Shown here: positions 1 through 11,307 of the stretch, one piece after another
How the letters are laid out: every line of letters begins with the position of its first letter
Position numbering within the stretch: position 1 is the stretch's first letter
Assembly: GCF_016801865.2 (NCBI RefSeq)
Contig: NC_068938.1
Location: 129,732,689-129,796,688, forward strand
DNA: 64,000 bases
Direction: 5' to 3'
DNA from: Culex pipiens pallens
Taxonomy: Eukaryota > Arthropoda > Insecta > Diptera > Culicidae
Notes under the pieces: model-generated
What the model saw: the letters and a program-made list of their open reading frames with translations, nothing else
What the model was told of the DNA's origin: nothing
Databases searched by the model: none
Program-made: the position numbers and the translations under genes

Positions 1-403
1 TGACTTTTTGAATTTTACATTTTTATCAATCAATCTAATTTATTCTAATTCGGTTCGGACCTATAAACTGATGATCGTTACACTGCTGCATTTGATTCAC
101 TTATTAACACTCCACTCAAGTCAGTTGGAAAGGTAACTCGCGGGTTCTCAGCCATAACTCAACCAACAGGGGCGATTTTTTTCTGTGATTTACATGGATG
201 TTTAGATGAGCCTAGAACATTACTGAACCAAAATCTACTCGGAAGCGTTGGTATACGACTGTTTGAATCCCATTCTCCGCTAACTCACACAGCAGCTGCC
301 TCGACCCCTCTTTGATTACCGAGAAACTCCCTGATCCCGAATCATAAGACCATTTTGCGATATCTCGTGATGGAAGGTTCGTTACACCCCGTTGCATTTT
401 TCT

Positions 404-548
404 GGATTTTTGCTAAAGGACGTATTAGACTATCACAAACAAACAAACAAATACGCTTTTTGACAGTTTGGCAGTTTGCCTGCATTTGTTTGCAGTAACG
501 CCAGTCTACATACATGTCTTGTTTGCGAATTTGCCGCACGACACGTTT
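404..548. repeat. CAAACAAAC-rich short interspersed repeat
   Basis: This block interrupts the foldback copy between two of its matching segments. It begins like the block at 32761-32945 (CTAAAGGA, then a 'ttagactat'-type segment and CAAACAAACAAAC) and contains complementary fragments of GTTTGCC/GGCAAAC type, so it could fold on itself. Boundaries are approximate. Confidence 0.5.
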
Positions 549-878
549 TTCAATGATTGGGAGCTCGAAACCTTAAAGACATAGAAATTTGGTGTATAAG
601 GGACTTAAGTGTAAAATTGAAAAACCAATTTGATGGCGTACTCTAAATTCCGAAAAAAAGTATTTTTCATAAAAAAAGGAACTGTCAAAAATCTAGAGAG
701 TCATTTTATGAGAAATTTTATGTACTTTTCAAATATGCAATTACCCAGAAGGGTATTTTTTTCATTTAGAACAAAAAATTTCTTTTTGTTCTTTGCAATT
801 TTGCAGAGTTGATTTGAAGGATTTTTCAAAAATAAAGAAACAGACGAGATAGTGAAGCTCATCATAACAAATATTTTT

Positions 879-1152
879 GCCTTCCTCACCTTACTGAGGA
901 AAGGCCATAAAATCACTCGAATAATGAACTTCTTTATTTGCCCACCTAGACCCACCTTCACGTATACATATCGACTCAGAATCATGCTCTGAGCAAATGT
1001 CTGTGTGGATGTGTGTAGGTGGGTGGACAAAAAATTGTCACTCGATTATCTCCGGACTGGATGAACGGATATCGACCGTATTAGCCACGTTCGATCCGTC
1101 ATAGGGTCCCAATCTGACAACCCTATCAAGAGTATATTAATGTGAGGAAGGC
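879..1152. mobile_element. MITE with GCCTTCCTCAC terminal inverted repeats
   Basis: GCCTTCCTCAC at 879-889 is mirrored exactly by GTGAGGAAGGC at 1142-1152, giving an 11-bp inverted repeat around a 274-bp non-coding unit. The target duplication is not clear. It sits between the two arms of the older foldback copy, so it probably inserted later. Confidence 0.6.
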
Positions 1153-1941
1153 ACCACCCACCTTAGGGTGGATTAAGCAAGGTTTAAGAATAAAATTCCC
1201 TTGTTTTAGCAATGCATGAGCCACAACAAACTTCCAAATTATCATTCTTGTGCAAAATTTACTGAACTTGCCGAAAAACATTCTTCAAACAGAACACGAT
1301 TATGTTTAAGGGATTACAACACCGCAAAACTGGTAAAAAAATTGTCAAAATCATACCTTTTCCAATTTAATTTCTTAATGTTCTGATAACTTGTGAAGAA
1401 AACATGCAAAACTCATATTTTTACAAATATTTTTTTTTGTAATTGTCTGCTCAACAACTTTGTAGAACATTGATACACTCAATAAAGTAACCCTGCAAAT
1501 TTACAAAAAAAAACAGCGTAATTCTGAAATATGGGTTCTAAATGCTAAAATTACCTTTCTAGGTTATTGCAGAATCGAAAAGTACATTAAATTTTCCATG
1601 AAATTACATGTATCTCAATTTTTGACAGATCAGTAACAGAGAATGGCAGTGATTTTAAAACAATTTGTTTTGCTTTTTTTATGGAAAATAATACTGACAT
1701 GTACTGAAAACTTTGCCCGATATTTTGCCAACAAAAGATTAACAAACAAATTTAAAAAATACAGCTATTCTTTGTTAGAACTCAGTACTCATAAGCGAAC
1801 TACCCTTTTCAGCAGTAAATTCTTTCAGTTTTTTTTTTGTGCGATAGAAAGCATTTTTTGATACCCTACAAATTCCTTCTTTTCTAGAGCATGGGAGTTT
1901 CGGTGTTAAAACGTTGTTTTATTATTTGTTTTGCATCACCT

Positions 1942-2166
1942 TACACAGAAAAAAAACATGGTAATATTAAATCTGGGAAGACGTACATCTTTTATGTCAG
2001 ATAAAATGTGTAATTTTACCTCTGAAAATATGTAATTTTACCACTATTCTGGTGTAATGTCGCTCGCATTTTCAGTCTAAATTGATGTAAAATTACATCA
2101 TAAAAGAGGTAATATTGTACCTTCCGAAATTACACCTTCAAAATTTACACATTTTTTTATTGTGTA
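1942..2166. mobile_element. TACACAG-family MITE
   Basis: The element starts TACACAGAAAAA and ends TTTTATTGTGTA. Internal landmarks are 'gtgtaattttacctctgaaa', 'cagtctaaattga' and 'gaggtaatatt'. The same landmarks recur at 50981-51166 and inside the duplication at 54395-56110, and a related type is at 33022-33219 and 62463-62693. No coding capacity. Ends in TA are compatible with a TA target site, as in Tc1/mariner-related MITEs. Confidence 0.65.
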
Positions 2167-2670
2167 CGAAGCTCCGTTTTTTTTTTTTTTTTTTTGCTGT
2201 CGCCGCTGAATAGGTCAATAGCAAGCAATCTGTCGAGTTCAGCAATTGAATTATGTTGAACAGAAGTTGTCCAAAAACTGATACCCCGTTTTTTTGAATG
2301 TTTCAATGTTCTACAAGGTTGATCGATTTTCGGAAAACTAATAAATATTTTAAAATGAATTTAAGCTCAAATATTTAGTAAACATCCTTAACAATTCTTT
2401 AAAGAAAAAGTTTTAGGTAAAACATTCACAAATGGCATTACCGAATTCGCTAAACTAGAGGTTTTAATAATATTTAACCGAAATTAGGTAATAAAGTTTA
2501 TTATAATTCATCTTACATAAATTTGTCGCTGAAATGTTCTTTTAGATTGTGTACTGACCCAAGCTACACCGATTTTTCGACTATCGATCTCGGTAAAAAT
2601 CTTTCCTACAAAGTTCGGTTAAAAAGAAGTGAGTATCCATTTGTGATTGAGTCATTAAATTTAATTATGT
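2167..2670. other. AT-rich spacer, no gene seen
   Basis: AT-rich sequence with a poly-T run near 2177. Nothing coding or repetitive was recognised. It is the insertion site of the hAT-like element that follows. Confidence 0.5.
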
Positions 2671-2678
2671 ATAGAAAC

Positions 2679-2692
2679 CAGGGGCGCCGACT
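2679..2692 (+). repeat. Left terminal inverted repeat of the hAT-like element
   Basis: CAGGGGCGCCGACT, the exact inverse of the right end at 8574-8587. It is preceded by ATAGAAAC. Confidence 0.85.
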
Positions 2693-3299
2693 AGTCCAAA
2701 ATGTTGGGGGGGCACGGTTGTTTTCCGAAATAGATAGGTAAGAGTGGCGATTAGATGTTAAAGTTTCTTGTATATCACGAATGTTAAAATTTTTATTACG
2801 ACGTGATACGATTTTTTTTTTCATCCGGAATCATTTTTTTTAAAAAGAAAGATTATTTATTAAAACGTAATTAGAATGTGAATTGGGGGGATTTTTTTAT
2901 ATGTTTGGAAGGCGAATTCCTTCTCATTGGCATATTCTCACTTATTTTTAAGAAGTAACAGTCAATAATAAAAATAATCAGATATTAAGAAATTTAACAA
3001 TACAAATATTCTAAAAATAAAAACAAGAGCAAAAGCGCAAAAATTTAGAACTTCAGAAATTTAAAAATACAAATACACATTTAAAAAAACTATTTTTCAA
3101 AATGGTTTTTTTGGAAAAAAATAACAGATACACAAAATTCAATATTCCAAAATTAAAAAAAATAATAGAATAAAAATATTCTAGGGTAAAAAAATTTAAG
3201 AAATCAAAAGCAGAAATCCAGACATTTAAACAATCAGAAATTTAGAAATAACAATAAAATTCAATGTTTAAAAAAATCGAAAATTTAAAAATTATTACA

Positions 3300-3735
3300 T
3301 GAATAATTTTTTTAAGATTGGATAAGATTTAGAATGTAAGAATTTATTGAGTAGAATTGAAGTTGTTAGGATGTATTGAATTTGATGAAGTGTAGTTTGT
3401 GTAGTTTGTAGTATTGTAAGAAGTGAAGAAGTTAAGAGATGTTGAGATTTAGTTGTGTAGTTAGTTTTGAGAGTTGTTGTTATGATGGGTGTATTTATGA
3501 TTGTTATTGATTTGTTTGTAGTTGTTTAGTATTTTATGAAGTTAGATTTGAATTTGTAAGATATTTTTGTTGAAGTATTGTAGTTGGAATGTATAGTAGT
3601 TTGTTTTATTGTAGTTGAATTTAAGAATTTGTTTGCAGTGTGTATGATGTATGAATTGTAGTAGATGAGAGTTTGAAGTATTGGTTGTTAGATTATGTTT
3701 TTGAGTATGTGTGTAGATATTGTTTGAGAAGTTTA
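3300..3735 (+). other. Nearly C-free GT/A-rich stretch leading into the arrays
   Basis: About 435 bases with a single C visible (near 3636). It is not a regular tandem repeat; short blocks such as 'gttgtt', 'gtagtt' and 'aagaattt' recur irregularly. It resembles decayed versions of both adjoining array units. No coding sequence. Confidence 0.6.
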
Positions 3736-5580
3736 GTTGGGTTGTTGGGTTGTTGGGTTGTTGTTGTTGGGAGTTGTTGTTGGGTTGTGGTTGTGGTGTA
3801 GTTGAGTTGGGTTGTATGGTGTTGTTGATGTTATGATTGGTTGTTTTGTTGTTGGTTGATTTGGATTTGGGTTGTTGGGTTGTTGGGTTGTTGGGTTGTT
3901 GGGTTGTTGGGTTGTTGGGTTGTTGGGTTGTTGGGTTGTTGGGTTGTTGGTTGTTGGGTTGTTGGGTTGTTGGGTTGTTGGGTTGTTGGGTTGTTGGGTT
4001 GTTGGGTTGTTGGGTTGTTGGGTTGTTGGGTTGTTGGGTTGTTGGGTTGTTGGGTTGTTGGGTTGTTGGGTTGTTGGGTTGTTGGGTTGTTGGGTTGTTG
4101 GTTGTTGGGTTGTTGGGTTGTTGGGTTGTTGGGTTGTTGGTTGTTGTTTGGTTGTTGGGTTGTTGGGTTGTTGGGTTGTTGGTTGTTGGGTTGTTGGGTT
4201 GTTGGGTTGTTGGGTTGTTGGGTTGTTGGTTGTTGGGTTGTTGGGTTGTTGGGTTGTTGGGTTGTTGGGTTGTTGGGTTGTTGGGTTGTTGGGTTGTTGG
4301 GTTGTTGGGTTGTTGGGTTGTTGGGTTGTTGGTTGTTGGGTTGTTGGGTTGTTGGGTTGTTGGGTTGTTGGGTTGTTGGGTTGTTGGGTTGTTGGGTTGT
4401 TGGGTTGTTGGTTGTTGGGTTGTTGGGTTGTTGGGTTGTTGGGTTGTTGGGTTGTTGGGTTGTTGGTTGTTGGGTTGTTGGTTGTTGGGTTGTGGGTTGT
4501 TGGGTTGTTGGGTTGTTGGGTTGTTGGGTTGTTGGTTGTTGGGTTGTTGGGTTGTTGGGTTGTTGGTTGTTGGGTTGTTGGGTTGTTGGGTTGTTGGGTT
4601 GTTGGGTTGTTGGGTTGTTGGGTTGTTGGGTTGTTGGGTTGTTGGTTGTTGGTTGTTGGGTTGTTGGGTTGTTGGGTTGTTGGGTTGTTGGGTTGTTGGG
4701 TTGTTGGGTTGTTGGGTTGTTGGGTTGTTGGTTGTTGGGTTGTTGGGTTGTTGGGTTGTTGGGTTGTTGGGTTGTTGGGTTGTTGGGTTGTTGGTTGTTG
4801 GTTGTTGGGTTGTTGGGTTGTTGGGTTGTTGGGTTGTTGGGTTGTTGGGTTGTTGGGTTGTTGGGTTGTTGGGTTGTTGGGTTGTTGGGTTGTTTGGTTG
4901 TTGGGTTGTTGGGTTGTTGGGTTGTTGGTTGTTGGGTTGTTGGGTTGTTGGTTGTTGGGTTGTTGGGTTGTTGGGTTGTTGGGTTGTTGGGTTGTTGGGT
5001 TGTTGGGTTGTTGGGTTGTTGGGTTGTTGAGTTGTTGAGTTGTTGAGTTGTTGGGTTGTTGGGTTGTTGGGTTGTTGGGTTGTTGGGTTGTTGGGTTGTT
5101 GGGTTGTTGGGTAGTTGGGTTGTTGGGTTGTTGGGTTGTTGGGTTGTTGGGTTGTTGGTTGTTGGGTTGTTGGGTTGTTGGGTTGTTGGGTTGTTGGGTT
5201 GTTGGGTTGTTGGGTTGTTGGGTTGTTGGGTTGTTGGGTTGTTGGGTTGTTGGGTTGTTGGGTTGTTGGTGTTGGTTGTGGGTTGTTGGGTTGTTGGTTT
5301 GTTGTTGGGTTGTTGGGTTGTTGGGTTGTTGGGTTGTTGGGTGTTGGGGTTGTTGGGTTGTTGGGTAGTTGGTTGTTGTGGTTGTTGGGTGTTGTATGGT
5401 GTTGTTGTTGGGTTGTTGGGTTGTTGTGTAGTTGTGTTGTTGGGTTGTTGGGTTGTAGGGTTGTTGGGTTGTTGGGTTGTTGGTTGTTGGGTTGTGGTTG
5501 ATTTGGTTGTTTGTTGTTGGGTTGTTGGGTTGTAGGATGTTTGGTTGTTGGGTTGTTGTGTTGTTGGTATGTTGGTTGTG
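3736..5580 (+). repeat. 8-bp tandem array, unit TTGTTGGG
   Basis: The unit TTGTTGGG repeats with 8-bp period, most regular from about 3869 to 5345. Interspersed 7-bp units have lost one G (TTGTTGG). Both edges are degenerate. The G-rich strand has GGG every 8 bases with TTGTT loops, a pattern able to form G-quadruplexes. The long Leu-Gly-Cys-Trp-Val frames through here in all three phases are products of the repeat. Confidence 0.95.
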
Positions 5581-5639
5581 TTGATTGTTGTAGTTGTTGA
5601 GGTTGTTTGTGTTGAGTTTGTTGGATGAATTGAAGTAAT

Positions 5640-7240
5640 TTAGAATTTTAAGAATTTAGTTTAGATTTAAGAATTTAAGAATTTAAGAATTTAAGAATTT
5701 AAGAATTTAAGATTTTAAGAATTTAAGAATTTAAGAATTTAAGAATTTAAGAATTTAAGAATTTAAGAATTTAAGAATTTAAGAATTTAAGAATTTAAGA
5801 AATTTAAGAATTTAAGAATTTAAGAATTTAAGAATTTAAGAATTTAAGAATTTAAGAATTTAAGAATTTAAGAATTTAAGAATTTAAGAATTTAAGAATT
5901 TAAGAATTTAAGAATTTAAGAATTTAAGAATTTAAGAATTTAAGAATTTAAGAATTTAAGAATTTAAGAATTTAAGAATTTAAGAATTTAAGAATTTAAG
6001 AATTTAAGAATTTAAGAATTTAAGAATTTAAGAATTTAAGAATTTAAGAATTTAAGAATTTAAGAATTTAAGAATTTAAGAATTTAAGAATTTAAGAATT
6101 TAAGAATTTAAGAATTTAAGAATTTAAGAATTTAAGAATTTAAGAATTTAAGAATTTAAGAATTTAAGAATTTAAGAATTTAAGAATTTAAGAATTTAAG
6201 AATTTAAGAATTTAAGAATTTAAGAATTTAAGAATTTAAGAATTTAAGAATTTAAGAATTTAAGAATTTAAGAATTTAAGAATTTAAGAATTTAAGAATT
6301 TAAGAATTTAAGAATTTAAGAATTTAAGAATTTAAGAATTTAAGAATTTAAGAATTTAAGAATTTAAGAATTTAAGAATTTAAGAATTTAAGAATTTAAG
6401 AATTTAAGAATTTAAGAATTTAAGAATTTAAGAATTTAAGAATTTAAGAATTTAAGAATTTAAGAATTTAAGAATTTAAGAATTTAAGAATTTAAGAATT
6501 TAAGAATTTAAGAATTTAAGAATTTAAGAATTTAAGAATTTAAGAATTTAAGAATTTAAGAATTTAAGAATTTAAGAATTTAAGAATTTAAGAATTTAAG
6601 AATTTAAGAATTTAAGAATTTAAGAATTTAAGAATTTAAGAATTTAAGAATTTAAGAATTTAAGAATTTAAGAATTTAAGAATTTAAGAATTTAAGAATT
6701 TAAGAATTTAAGAATTTAAGAATTTAAGAATTTAAGAATTTAAGAATTTAAGAATTTAAGAATTTAAGAATTTAAGAATTTAAGAATTTAAGAATTTAAG
6801 AATTTAAGAATTTAAGAATTTAAGAATTTAAGAATTTAAGAATTTAAGAATTTAAGAATTTAAGAATTTAAGAATTTAAGAATTTAAGAATTTAAGAATT
6901 TAAGAATTTAAGAATTTAAGAATTTAAGAATTTAAGAATTTAAGAATTTAAGAATTTAAGAATTTAAGAATTTAAGAATTTAAGAATTTAAGAATTTAAG
7001 AATTTAAGAATTTAAGAATTTAAGAATTTAAGAATTTAAGAATTTAAGAATTTAAGAATTTAAGAATTTAAGAATTTAAGAATTTAAGAATTTAAGAATT
7101 TAAGAATTTAAGAATTTAAGAATTTAAGAATTTAAGAATTTAAGAATTTACGAATTTAAGAATTTAAGAATTTAAGAATTTAAAAATTTAAGAATTTAAG
7201 AATTTAAGAATTTAAGAATTTAAGAATTTAATAATGTAAG
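5640..7240 (+). repeat. 8-bp tandem array, unit AATTTAAG
   Basis: AATTTAAG repeats almost without error for about 1.6 kb (roughly 200 units). The few variants are near the edges, for example an extra A near 5800 and single changes after 7150. Such homogeneity implies recent expansion, or assembly smoothing of a longer array. The true length may differ from what is shown. Confidence 0.95.
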
Positions 7241-7557
7241 AATTTTAGAATTTCAGAATTTAAGAATTTTAGAATTTTAGAATTTTAGAATTTTAGAATT
7301 TAAGAATTTAAGAATTTTAGAATTTTAGAATTTTAGAATTTTAGAATTTTAGAATTTTAGAATTTTAGAATTTTAGAATTTTAGAATTTTAGAATTTTAG
7401 AATTTTAGAATTTTAGAATTTTACAATTTTAGAATTTTAGAATTTTAGAATTTTAGAATTTTAGAATTTTAGAATTTTAGAATTTTAGAATTTTAGAATT
7501 TTAGAATTTTAGAATTTTAGAATTTTAGAATTTTAGAATTTTAGAATTTTAGAATTT
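7241..7557 (+). repeat. 8-bp tandem array, unit AATTTTAG
   Basis: This array directly continues the previous one with a unit that differs by one base (AATTTTAG against AATTTAAG). There are about 38 units, with a few AATTTAAG units mixed in at the junction. The mixed junction suggests the two arrays share an origin. Confidence 0.95.
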
Positions 7558-8573
7558 AAGAATACGACCAAAAACGTTTTAAATGGATTTCCAATACTCA
7601 ATAATGCTGATTTCCTGAAAATGCTTTATTTTTAGTATTATTCTCTACTCCCTGATTTTTGGCATTTTTTTTGAGGGTGCAGTTAAAATTTCTACAGCCT
7701 TTTTATTTTTTTTTTAATCGATCATAAAATGCTTGTTTTTAAGATTATAATGTGGAATTGTCTCAGATAAGGTTTTAATTTGTCGGTTTCTCAGTAAAGC
7801 GGTGCGCTAGTTTTCAAAAATTTACTTTTTTTGAAACAATTGTATTTTTCGGCTAAAATTGGTAAAGAACGGTTAACGGTTAACAAATGTATTTGAAATC
7901 TTTTCAAATCCTTTCTAAAATTACCCAAAAAATTATCGAATTTATCAGCATTTTTGTAAATGTAAAGCAGTCAACAAATTACCACTTTGAAAAGTGTTTC
8001 AGCTTATATTCGCTAAATCCTGATCTACAATGGCAAATTGCAGAATGTTGCGTTTGAAAACTTGATGATTGTTTTCGCAAGAGTTTGCGTAAGTTTGATT
8101 GTAGCTTTGGGAAAAGTACATTGGTTTTGTTTTTGGAACAACATGCACAGATAGAAATCTTATGAGCAAATCCGTAAAATCCGACATCTCTCAAATCATT
8201 CACCGATGCCTCTGTGCTCTTGTACTAAGCTTACTGATTTTCCTAGAGAGCACAGTGGTATAGATAAAACGTTGTCGATTTAGAAAAATAATGCATCTAA
8301 ATCCAGAAAATTGTTAACGATTTTGTTCAAAAATTTCAGCGATTTCGAAAACAACAAATGTTTTTGAACTATTTTACGGATTCGCTTACAAGAATTCTAT
8401 CCGTGTGTACAAACAATGTTCCATTTAAGTTTTAGATATTATTTTCAATTATTTCCTTTTTTTTATATTTGAAATAAGTATATTTTTCTTCCAAAAAATC
8501 TGGGGGGGCACAATGTATGGTCTGCCCCCCCAGCCAAATTTTAGGGGGGGCAAAAAGTACCGTGCCCCCCCAG

Positions 8574-8587
8574 AGTCGGCGCCCCTG
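8574..8587 (-). repeat. Right terminal inverted repeat of the hAT-like element
   Basis: AGTCGGCGCCCCTG, followed by the second ATAGAAAC copy. Inside it are two further poly-G/poly-C blocks (around 8505-8570) that can pair with each other. Confidence 0.85.
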
Positions 8588-8595
8588 ATAGAAAC

Positions 8596-11307
8596 AGCAT
8601 GTAATTTCATCGGGCACCTAATGTTAGTATATCAGGGCCATCCATAAACTACGTAGAAACTTTTATGGAAATTCCCCCCTCTCACCACGTGAACCAATTG
8701 TACAAGAAATTTTTTTTTTATTGTATGGAATGTGGACAATCGAACCTCTTATTCCTGCTAAACATACGAGAATTTCCCCATTGTGGCCAATTTTTTTTTA
8801 AATAAATAAATTTAGTTTGGGTGTTACTTGTCAACTACCCACATTAAACTGTACCAGGTTTTTTTTTTAAAATCCAACATTTCCATAAACATTTAAATTA
8901 TATTTTATTGTCCTTTTCTAGCAATTGATGAACATCTGATAAAAATGGCCCCAAATGCGCATGTCAGAACTTCCAACTGACACCTGTTGCGTGCGAAATT
9001 CATCCACCATGGCGAACAATGAAAGAGACTTCAATTATGGTGCTGACCACAAACCTTGCAAAATTTTTCAATTTTGCTCTGATAAGCCCGTTCTAACAAT
9101 AGATTTCAACGACTTTTGCCAACTCAAGAGTGTTTTAGTTAGGTTTTATGTTTCCTTTCTCAAACTTAAAAATGCTTCAAATAAAGTGCAAACCATTCGA
9201 ACAAGGTATTCTAATTCGTTTCATTATCACACAAATCAGCAGTATCGATCCAACCAAAAACAACTCACTTCGAACCAGCTCAGCCATTCGACAGCTGAGA
9301 ATGTTCACGATTAGTGCAGAAAAACACCTAAATTTCGCAACTTATTTTCCAGCAGTCAGCCAGCCCACCGCCGTGTGGTGACTGCCAGGGCAAAATTTGC
9401 TTGTTTCCCTCTAATCACTGCCAAAGATTTACACGCAAATGCGCACGCCTGGTAATTTGTTCCACTTGGCAGTTCTAAACGGTGGCGGCGGTGGCAGTGC
9501 AGAAAAGCTTGCACTTTTCCAGTACTTGTGGATATGGCAGAGTGTACCGTGGAATATGGTACGATTAAGAACTACGACCAACTATTTTTATAGCAATTTT
9601 GAAATACAATTTTGATTTCTATCAATTTTAGGTATACTTTGCCAATAAAACAAACACTTTATTCATAGGTATTTGAGGTTATTTAATTATCTATACTAAA
9701 ACCAACTTACACTATGCCACAGTGCTTAGTTCTGTGAAAAACAGTCCAAACTACAAAGCACCGATCGGATTAGTTTGATCCGATCAAAATTCCCAACATT
9801 TAGCCGCTTGTAGCGCCCAACTGGCAGCGTTTGAGGTTTGTGAAACAGTTGTCGAGATTTTGGCTAGATTTTCCCCCAACTCTGCAAATGGGTCTGAATG
9901 CTCGTTAAGCTTTTAAGTTGCTGCCACACGAATGCACTCCTCGTCAAATGTTTGTCGTTTCGGGCTTTAGCTTAGTCATTGCAACAAACAAAAGTAAAAC
10001 CCTTTGGACAATCAATAAAAATATGCTTGTTTGCAGTAAAGAAAAAGCAAAACTGACACAAATACTAGAGAGAAAGAGTCGTTGTTTGTTTGATGGAAAC
10101 CGAACAAGACCAGAAAAAAACGTTTGCAACACAGTGGAAAACCTTCACCAAACTCCAAACCTTTTGAAGGATGCATAACTGTTTTATCTAGAGCGCGCTT
10201 GCCCTGTTAGTAAGTGCAATTTAGAACCAAATTATCAAAACATGACTTGTTTTGTGTTTGAGTTTGTTTTAGCTTTTTTGTTCGCGAAGCACTTTCGCCG
10301 TCCTCAGTTATCCATTGTTTAGTATCTGCACTAGCCACCCACCACTCTAATTTTGTTGGGAGTAGTCAGTTGCATTAAAAAGATTTTCTGAAAAAATATT
10401 GAAAAAAAATGTTTCAAATTGAGTACAAATGTATGTTTAGCAATGGCTGTGAAAAGATAATTTGCAAAAATTAAGAATCAATCTCAACCCTCAATTCTCA
10501 ATTTTCAAATAAAACTGAGTGCAGTCTAGCCAGAGAGCCCGTTCTACCCTCCAAAGTCACAATAGTCGCTTGCATCAGCAGCATAAGTGCAGTTAGTCAG
10601 TGATTTAGTACACAAACATGGCCGGGCAGCACATGATGCGCAAAACTTACCAACACACGACGACTCACGGGGGTTGCTGCTAGTTGGTTTATCTATTGGA
10701 CCACCTTCTGCCTTACCACGTGTGGGCAATGCTTGCTGCAATTGCGCCCACTTTTCGCGCTCCAGTGAAAACGAAATGAAAACAAAAGTGTTTTCCCACC
10801 CACTTGCTTGTTTGTTAGCTTGGCAGAAAGAGGCCTCTTCTAGAAGGAACGTTCCTTGAGCTTCTGTAGAAGGCGACGCGAAGCGAGGGTGGGATCCATT
10901 TGCGAGATAAACCAAAAAGGAGCGATTCTAAGGTTTATCTAAAGAAAGAGTTTTTAGTCTAATGGGTATTAGTCATCATTTGATGGAAATACACCTGTAC
11001 AAAATTTAGATTTCCCTTTTTTGCTCCAAAATAATTATAAATCATATCAAAACATTTTTTTTTCATTGTCGACGAAAATATAGAAAATTTCCATATTTAG
11101 CTACAAAAATCAACCAAACCATTAAAACTTACTTTCCCAGTATTAAAATTTGACCCAAAATTAAAATTTTGAAGTTGTTTATTGATTTGAGGTTTTCGTT
11201 TTTAGCCTGGTGATTTCTGAAACATTTTTTCATGTGATGGGAGGCACTGCCGGAGGCAGCTATTGCAACAAATCTAAATGATTAAAACACTAGTTTTTTT
11301 TTTGCTG
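8596..11307. other. AT-rich intergenic region, no supported gene
   Basis: No frame here resembles a known protein. GC-richer patches lie at about 9350-9540 and 10500-10920. On the + strand an ATG at 10618 (ATGGCCGGGCAGC) opens a frame of only about 21 codons after a plausible leader. On the - strand a consensus donor (GTAAGT) is present near 10645. Neither is enough to call an exon. Confidence 0.4.

Larger units (their letters stand above)
244..1870. repeat. Diverged copy of the 1.35-kb foldback element, interrupted
   Basis: The stretch from about 274 to 790 matches the left arm of the well-preserved element at 60824-62175: shared landmarks are the CTCACACAGCAG segment, CGACCCCTCTT, the 'agaaatttggtgt' segment and 'gatggcgtact'. 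The stretch from about 1440 to 1860 matches the right arm (landmarks 'caactttgtagaacattg' and 'cgaaaagtacattaaat'). The two arms are separated by other insertions (404-548 and 879-1152). No transposase is encoded. Ends are eroded, so no target duplication is readable. Confidence 0.7.
2671..8595. mobile_element. Non-autonomous hAT-like transposon carrying satellite arrays, with 8-bp target duplication
   Basis: The element runs from 2679 to 8587 (5909 bp). It starts CAGGGGCGCCGACT and ends with the exact reverse complement AGTCGGCGCCCCTG, and a second shared block, GGGGGGGCACGG, follows just inside each end. Both sides carry ATAGAAAC (2671-2678 and 8588-8595), a perfect 8-bp target duplication. 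An 8-bp duplication and ends beginning CAG are typical of the hAT superfamily. No transposase-sized frame exists inside, so it is non-autonomous. Most of the interior is three tandem arrays with 8-bp period (listed separately); about 1 kb of ordinary AT-rich sequence lies between the last array and the right end. Confidence 0.85.

Noticed and set aside
3837..5535. Open frames of up to about 400 codons made of Leu-Gly-Cys-Trp-Val
   Set aside because: Present in all three frames of one strand at once and wholly explained by the TTGTTGGG repeat lacking stop codons.
3736..5580. Telomere-like G-rich repeat, possible chromosome end
   Set aside because: The array is inside a transposon with matched ends and is flanked by ordinary sequence on both sides; dipteran telomeres do not use simple telomerase repeats.
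5640..7557. CRISPR-like array
   Set aside because: Units are adjacent 8-bp repeats with no spacers, in a eukaryotic genome.
10618..10860. Possible first exon starting ATGGCCGGGC (+) or an exon ending at GTAAGT (-)
   Set aside because: Very short, no matching partner exon and no protein similarity visible.
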